From Bacillota bacterium (GTDB lineage: Bacteria; Bacillota; Bacilli; Bacillales; Bacillaceae_J), in NCBI GenBank assembly GCA_023457235.1, contig JAEWMK010000134.1, positions 1 to 17,631 on the forward strand: a stretch of DNA of 17,631 nt, given 5' to 3'. Each line of letters begins with the position of its first letter. The first letter of the stretch is position 1. A program made the position numbers and the translations under genes. The notes beneath the pieces were generated by a model. That model did no database searches and was not told the origin of the DNA. It saw only the letters and a list, made by a program, of their open reading frames with translations. Of this stretch, positions 13,428-17,631 are shown one piece after another.

Positions 13428-14774
13428 ATGGAAAACATCTCTGATTTATGGACCAAGGCTTTAGAAGCGATCCAGAAAAAATTAAGCAAGCCCAGCTTTG
13501 AAACTTGGTTAAAGTCAACAAAAGCTCACTCACTTACCAATGACACTTTAATCATTACTGCACCAAATGACTTTGCTAGAGATTGGCTTGAAACAAGGTA
13601 TTCAAAACTAATAGCCGATACCATTCTTGATATCACGGGGGCGGAATTGGAAATTAAATTTGTCATCCCGCAATCTCAAGAAGAGGAAGAGCTAAAATTT
13701 GAAGGACAGGCCAAAAAGAAAAAAGTTGAAGAACATTCTGAAGAAATGCCCCAAAGTATGCTACTACCTAAATATACCTTTGATACTTTTGTTATTGGAT
13801 CAGGAAACCGTTTTGCACATGCCGCTTCCTTAGCTGTTGCAGAAGCACCGGCCAAAGCCTACAATCCATTGTTTATTTATGGGGGGGTTGGACTGGGAAA
13901 AACCCATTTAATGCACGCAATCGGGCATTATGTATTAGAGCATAATCCTAATGCAAAAGTGGTTTACCTATCCTCTGAGAAATTTACAAATGAGTTTATT
14001 AACTCGATTCGTGATAATAAAGCGATTGAGTTTCGCAATAAATATCGCAAGGTTGACGTTCTTTTAATTGATGATATTCAATTTTTGGCTGGAAAAGAAT
14101 CGACACAAGAGGAATTTTTCCATACCTTCAATGCATTACATGAGGAAAGTAAACAAATAGTAATTTCAAGTGACCGTCCGCCAAAGGAAATTCCAACATT
14201 AGAGGATCGCTTGCGTTCAAGATTTGAATGGGGCTTGATTACTGACATAACACCACCTGATTTGGAGACAAGAATTGCCATCCTACGAAAGAAGGCAAAG
14301 GCAGAGGGCCTCGATATTTCCAATGAAGTTATGATTTATATTGCTAATCAAATCGATACGAATATTCGCGAACTGGAAGGTGCTCTTATCCGTGTAGTAG
14401 CGTACTCGTCATTAATAAATAAAGACATAAATGCAGATTTAGCTGCGGAGGCACTTAAAGATATCATTCCAGGAACGAAGACAAAAGTAATCACCATTCA
14501 GGAAATCCAACGAATTGTTGGTGAATTTTATCACGTGAAATTAGAGGATTTTAAAGCTAAGAAAAGAACGAAATCTGTCGCATTCCCAAGGCAAATTGCG
14601 ATGTATTTATCGAGAGAGATGACGGATTCATCACTGCCGAAAATCGGTGAGGAGTTTGGCGGAAGAGACCATACAACGGTCATTCATGCCCATGAAAAAA
14701 TCTCAAAACTCTTGCAGTCGGATGCAGAATTCCAAAGAAGGATTCAAGAGATAGAAGAAAAACTTAAATTATAA
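13428..14774 (+). CDS. dnaA: DnaA, chromosomal replication initiator ATPase
   Basis: The 448-residue product has four domains. Domain I, starting at MENISDLWTKAL, spans about 1-85. A short, charged, lysine/glutamate-rich linker (about 86-112) follows. The AAA+ domain has Walker A GGVGLGKTH (152-160) and Walker B LLIDDIQF (212-219). The C-terminal DNA-binding domain carries the DnaA signature GGRDHTTVIHAHEKI. DnaA-ATP binds the boxes on both sides of its gene, forms a filament on DnaA-trios and opens the origin. AAAGGAGGGAG lies upstream with rather long spacing (about 12 nt after AGGAGG) before the ATG; the protein start agrees with B. subtilis. It is negatively regulated by Soj and SirA in Bacillus, from family knowledge. 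Confidence 0.98.
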   Translation: MENISDLWTKALEAIQKKLSKPSFETWLKSTKAHSLTNDTLIITAPNDFARDWLETRYSKLIADTILDITGAELEIKFVIPQSQEEEELKFEGQAKKKKVEEHSEEMPQSMLLPKYTFDTFVIGSGNRFAHAASLAVAEAPAKAYNPLFIYGGVGLGKTHLMHAIGHYVLEHNPNAKVVYLSSEKFTNEFINSIRDNKAIEFRNKYRKVDVLLIDDIQFLAGKESTQEEFFHTFNALHEESKQIVISSDRPPKEIPTLEDRLRSRFEWGLITDITPPDLETRIAILRKKAKAEGLDISNEVMIYIANQIDTNIRELEGALIRVVAYSSLINKDINADLAAEALKDIIPGTKTKVITIQEIQRIVGEFYHVKLEDFKAKKRTKSVAFPRQIAMYLSREMTDSSLPKIGEEFGGRDHTTVIHAHEKISKLLQSDAEFQRRIQEIEEKLKL

Positions 14775-14814
14775 AAGTATGGATTATGTGAATAACTTTA
14801 ACTTACTTATATAC

Positions 14815-14878
14815 AGTCTATCCACATGTGGATAGACTCTTCTACTGCTTGAAAAATGTAATTATCCACAAATCCACA
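14815..14878. other. oriC, DnaA boxes of the dnaA-dnaN spacer
   Basis: Positions 14815-14838 form a perfect 24-bp palindrome built of two inverted one-mismatch boxes (CTATCCACA 14818-14826 and TGTGGATAG 14827-14835). An exact TTATCCACA at 14862-14870 follows, with a weaker AAATCCACA box at 14870-14878 that shares one base with it. The order box, weak box, GC-rich step, trios matches the B. subtilis unwinding region. Confidence 0.9.
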
Positions 14879-14882
14879 AGCC

Positions 14883-14930
14883 CTACTATTATTACTACTA
14901 TATTTTTATTTCTTTAAATAATAATATATG
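14883..14930 (+). other. oriC unwinding region: DnaA-trios and AT-rich DUE
   Basis: Six consecutive triplets CTA CTA TTA TTA CTA CTA (14883-14900) read as 3'-[G/A]AT-5' trios on the complementary strand, the motif on which DnaA assembles on single-stranded DNA. They follow a short GCCC step after the last DnaA box and lead into an A+T tract (14901-14930) that should melt first. This marks the likely replication start. Confidence 0.85.
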
Positions 14931-14973
14931 CCAGCCAGTTTGAAAAAATAACAAATAGGAGGCATTTAAAAAA

Positions 14974-16113
14974 ATGCAATTTACCATTCAACAAAATAAA
15001 TTAGTAGATGCTGTTAACGATGTAATGAAAGCTGTATCATCGAGAACAACGATTCCAATTTTGACGGGAATTAAAATATCAGCGACTCATGATGGCGTAA
15101 CCTTAACAGGAAGTGATTCAGATATATCAATTGAGAGCTTTATTCCGGCTGAGGAAGAAGGTAATCAACATGTAGATATCCAAAGAACAGGAAGTATTGT
15201 CCTGCAGGCTAAATTTTTCAGTGAGATTGTAAAAAAATTACCGAAAGAAACCGTGGATATCGAAGTTCAAGATAATTTCTCCACAAAAATTATCTCTGGA
15301 AGTGCTGAATTTAATTTAATCGGATTGGACCCTGAAGAATATCCACAGCTGCCGCAAATCTCCGATCACCATGCTTTTCAAATGCCTATTGACCTGCTTA
15401 AACAAATGACACGCCAAACCGTTTTCGCGGTGTCAACATCTGAAACAAGACCAGTTTTAACAGGTGTAAACTGGCGAATTGAAAATAGAGAATTAATTTG
15501 CGTAGCAACGGACAGCCATCGTCTGGCAATGAGAAAGGCTCCTATTGAGAGTGGGGAAATATCCAATATTACAAGTGTTGTCATTCCAGGAAAAAGCTTA
15601 AATGAATTAAATAAAATTTTAGAAGATACAAATGATCTAATTGATATTGTCATTACTGATAATCAAATATTATTTAAAACAAAGTATTTATTATTCTTTT
15701 CACGATTATTAGAAGGCAATTATCCTGATACATCGAGACTGATCCCAACGGATTACAAGACTGAAGTCATCATTACCGCCAAGGATTTTCTGCAAGCGAT
15801 CGATCGTGCCTCATTATTAGCAAAAGAAGGACGAAACAATGTCGTTAAATTAACAACAGTTGATAATAACAGCGTCCAAATTTCGACAACACTGCCTGAG
15901 GTTGGTAAGGTAGAGGAAGATGTAAATTGTGAATCGCTTATTGGGGAAGAATTGAAAATTTCTTTTAGTGCTAAATATATGATGGATGCGTTAAAAGCTT
16001 TGGATAGTACGGATATTAAAATAAGTTTTACAGGGGCGATGCGTCCATTTTTAATTCGACCTTTGGCTAATGACTCAATTCTTCAGCTTATTCTACCAGT
16101 AAGAACATACTAA
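14974..16113 (+). CDS. dnaN: DnaN, DNA polymerase III beta sliding clamp
   Basis: The 379-residue product has three repeated clamp folds. It begins MQFTIQQNKLVDAVNDVMKA and ends RPFLIRPLANDSILQLILPVRTY, the typical hydrophobic pocket and C terminus of beta clamps. It forms a dimeric ring that tethers the polymerases and binds many repair proteins. AGGAGG lies 11 nt before the ATG. It is 199 bp downstream of dnaA, with the trios in between, and is followed by a terminator at 16159-16208. Its stop codon TAA overlaps the first bases of a collapsed repeat D. Confidence 0.98.
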   Translation: MQFTIQQNKLVDAVNDVMKAVSSRTTIPILTGIKISATHDGVTLTGSDSDISIESFIPAEEEGNQHVDIQRTGSIVLQAKFFSEIVKKLPKETVDIEVQDNFSTKIISGSAEFNLIGLDPEEYPQLPQISDHHAFQMPIDLLKQMTRQTVFAVSTSETRPVLTGVNWRIENRELICVATDSHRLAMRKAPIESGEISNITSVVIPGKSLNELNKILEDTNDLIDIVITDNQILFKTKYLLFFSRLLEGNYPDTSRLIPTDYKTEVIITAKDFLQAIDRASLLAKEGRNNVVKLTTVDNNSVQISTTLPEVGKVEEDVNCESLIGEELKISFSAKYMMDALKALDSTDIKISFTGAMRPFLIRPLANDSILQLILPVRTY

Positions 16114-16137
16114 AAGCGGAAGCGCTGGAGCTGGATA
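16112..16137 (+). repeat. Collapsed repeat D5 (26 bp) at the dnaN stop codon
   Basis: AAAAGCGGAAGCGC, the left end of family D, is fused to GCGCTGGAGCTGGATA, the right end, with the shared AGCGCT as joint. The whole 110-120 bp interior is missing. It looks like a deletion between the outermost stem arms. Confidence 0.7.
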
Positions 16138-16158
16138 AAGAAGCACCAACTTTTATTT

Positions 16159-16208
16159 GAAAGCTGAACGGGAAATAAATTCAATAGTTCCTGTTTTAGC
16201 TTTCTTTT
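16159..16208 (+). terminator. Terminator of dnaN
   Basis: GAAAGCT (16159-16165) pairs with AGCTTTC (16198-16204). Inside, AACGGGAA pairs with TTCCTGTT (one G-U), leaving a 13-nt loop. TTTTATATTT follows. yaaA-recF would then need their own promoter within 16209-16268, which I could not define. Confidence 0.8.
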
Positions 16209-16279
16209 ATATTTATCCAACATTTAGTAAAATGAAAATAACAACAAAAAAAGTGATCGAATATAAATTGAGGTGAGAA

Positions 16280-16501
16280 ATGATGGCTACTGAAGTTACC
16301 ATTTCAACGGAATACATTACGTTAGGCCAATTTCTAAAATTGGCTGGAATCATTGATACCGGTGGTGCCGTTAAATGGTTTTTAAGTGAACATGAAGTTT
16401 TCGTCAATGGTGAACCTGAAAACCGTAGAGGCAAAAAGCTAATACACAATGATGAAGTATCCGTTAAAGGGATTGGAGCTTTTAAAGTTGTTTTTAACTG
16501 A
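16280..16501 (+). CDS. yaaA: YaaA, small S4-domain RNA-binding protein
   Basis: The 73-residue product consists almost entirely of one S4-like domain: YITLGQFLKLAGIIDTGGAVKWFLSEHEVFVNGEPENRRGKKL. This is the RlbA/YaaA type found beside recF across Firmicutes; it probably binds structured RNA, possibly in ribosome assembly. GAGGTGAG lies 6 nt before the first ATG (16280). A second ATG follows directly and would give 72 residues. Its 3' end overlaps the start of recF. Confidence 0.92.
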   Translation: MMATEVTISTEYITLGQFLKLAGIIDTGGAVKWFLSEHEVFVNGEPENRRGKKLIHNDEVSVKGIGAFKVVFN

Positions 16502-17603
16502 ACTATCATTAACAAATTACAGAAACTATAAGAAAACCGGGCTTTCTTTTGAAAATAAAGTAAATGTAATCCTTGGTGAAAATGCACAAGGGAAAACAAA
16601 TTTGATGGAAAGTATATATGTTTTGGCGATTGCAAAGTCCCATCGGACATCAAGAGATAAAGAACTTATCAAATGGGATGAAGAGTATGCTAAAATAGAA
16701 GGAAGAGTGCAAAAAAGAATGTCCGCTCTTTCACTCGAACTTGTAATATCAAATAAAGGCAAAAAAGCAAAAGTAAATTCATTAGAACAAAAAAAATTAA
16801 GCAGCTATATTGGTTCGTTAAATGTCGTGATGTTCGCACCTGAGGATTTAAATCTTGTCAAAGGAAGTCCTCAGGTTCGTCGACGTTTTATTGACATTGA
16901 GATCGGGCAAGTAATGCCGGTCTATATGCATGATTTAAATCAGTATCATCATATTTTGCAACAGCGGAATCATTTACTTAAGCAATATAATCGCGACCCT
17001 GGGAAAAATAAGGTCATGCTCGAAATATTAACAACCCAGCTTGTCGAAATTGCCGTAAAAATAACGAATCGTAGAATACACTTTTTGCATTTGCTGCAAA
17101 ATTGGGCTGAACCAATCCATAAGGGCATCTCAAGAGGCTTAGAAACGCTGAAAATTCAGTATAATCCTTCTGTTGATGTATCAGAGGGTATGGATTTGTC
17201 AAAAATGGTAGAAGTATATTATGAAAAATTTTCAAAAATTAAAGAAAAAGAAATTGACAGAGGAATTACATTGGCTGGTCCGCATCGAGATGACATGCAG
17301 TTTTTTGTAAATGACAAGGATGTTCAAGTATATGGCTCTCAAGGACAGCAGCGAACAACGGCTTTATCAATAAAATTGGCGGAAATTGAGTTAATTAAAT
17401 CAGAGGTTGGAGAATACCCGATTCTACTTTTAGATGATGTACTTTCAGAACTTGATGACTATAGACAATCACACTTACTAAATACGATCCAAGACAAAGT
17501 TCAAACATTCGTTACAACGACAAGTGTGGAAGGAATTGATCATGAAACATTAAAAAAAGCTGCAAAATTTTATGTAACAGCGGGTGGCGTTGAAAATTCC
17601 TAA
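16488..17603 (+). CDS. recF: RecF, DNA gap repair and recombination ATPase
   Basis: The product has 371 residues from the chosen TTG start; the B. subtilis protein has about 370. Walker A GENAQGKTN lies at 30-38, a middle region carries MFAPEDLNLVKGSPQVRRRF, and the C-terminal Walker B and signature lie in LLLDDVLSELDDYRQSHLL. RecF with RecO/RecR loads RecA at gaps. The frame is open back to an ATG at 16449, but that would overlap yaaA by 53 nt. TTG at 16488 has GGAG 9 nt upstream and aligns with the start of B. subtilis RecF (F/Y-I/L-x-x-L-x-L-T-x-YRNY). The overlap with yaaA is then 14 nt, suggesting coupling. Confidence 0.95.
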   Translation: MFLTELSLTNYRNYKKTGLSFENKVNVILGENAQGKTNLMESIYVLAIAKSHRTSRDKELIKWDEEYAKIEGRVQKRMSALSLELVISNKGKKAKVNSLEQKKLSSYIGSLNVVMFAPEDLNLVKGSPQVRRRFIDIEIGQVMPVYMHDLNQYHHILQQRNHLLKQYNRDPGKNKVMLEILTTQLVEIAVKITNRRIHFLHLLQNWAEPIHKGISRGLETLKIQYNPSVDVSEGMDLSKMVEVYYEKFSKIKEKEIDRGITLAGPHRDDMQFFVNDKDVQVYGSQGQQRTTALSIKLAEIELIKSEVGEYPILLLDDVLSELDDYRQSHLLNTIQDKVQTFVTTTSVEGIDHETLKKAAKFYVTAGGVENS

Positions 17604-17631
17604 CTAAAACTTTGAACGAAGGGTGGATAAG
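17604..17631 (+). promoter_or_regulatory. Likely ribosome-binding site of the next gene (outside the window)
   Basis: After the recF stop, GAAGGGTGG sits at the right edge, a position suited to a gene starting just beyond it. In Bacillus the next gene is remB/extB, followed by gyrB, but no coding sequence of it is visible here. Confidence 0.4.

Noticed and set aside
17622..17630. DnaA-box-like GGTGGATAA at the right edge
   Set aside because: It is a single one-mismatch match that coincides with a likely ribosome-binding site and has no cluster around it.
1..17631. A novel protein-coding system such as defence, toxin-antitoxin or biosynthetic genes
   Set aside because: All long frames belong to the conserved Bacillaceae origin gene set; the uncommon signals are in non-coding repeats and structures.

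Overview
This window is the replication-origin region of a low-GC Gram-positive, spore-forming bacterium of the family Bacillaceae. Gene order and protein sequences closely follow the Bacillus subtilis oriC neighbourhood: rpmH-rnpA-spoIIIJ-jag-mnmE-mnmG-rsmG-noc-soj-spo0J run leftward and dnaA-dnaN-yaaA-recF run rightward. The spore-associated genes (yyaC, spoIIIJ, soj/spo0J) and perfect parS sites fit this. The proteins are clearly not identical to B. subtilis, and the intergenic repeats point to a different genus or species of Bacillaceae. I did not identify the species.

Layout. Positions 1-374 hold the end of yyaC (+). A DUF554 membrane protein and a class-V aminotransferase/cysteine desulfurase (-, 400-2286) follow. 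Positions 2302-2710 carry three different repeat elements side by side with no gene. Next come spo0J/parB and soj/parA (-), noc (-), rsmG, mnmG and mnmE (-), jag and spoIIIJ/yidC (-), and rnpA and rpmH (-). The origin lies at about 12985-14930: a DnaA-box cluster upstream of dnaA, dnaA itself, then a dnaA-dnaN spacer with boxes, a run of DnaA-trios and an AT-rich unwinding stretch. dnaN, yaaA and recF (+) follow. The window stops just before what is probably the next rightward gene.

How the genes work together. DnaA and DnaN start and process replication. Spo0J, Soj, Noc and the two parS sites organise origin segregation and division-site protection. RecF loads recombinase at gaps. MnmE and MnmG modify tRNA wobble uridines, RsmG methylates 16S rRNA, RnpA matures tRNA, and YidC1 with Jag/KhpB serve membrane insertion and RNA binding. 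This is housekeeping sequence and every protein is of a known family.

The less ordinary content is between genes. (1) Two copies of a roughly 215-245 bp structured element (C1 at 2497-2710, C2 at 10090-10335) share a core that keeps two helices through five compensatory base-pair changes; I cannot name this family. (2) A second structured repeat family (D) has four full copies and two collapsed remnants; its stems also covary. (3) A 91-bp repeat (A) sits directly in front of the csd start and creates a false 31-residue N-terminal extension. (4) A 106-bp element (B) has 19-bp terminal inverted repeats. (5) An extra cluster of three perfect DnaA boxes and one near-perfect box lies upstream of mnmE, about 3 kb from the main origin. 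No CRISPR array, tRNA, rRNA or intact transposase gene was seen.
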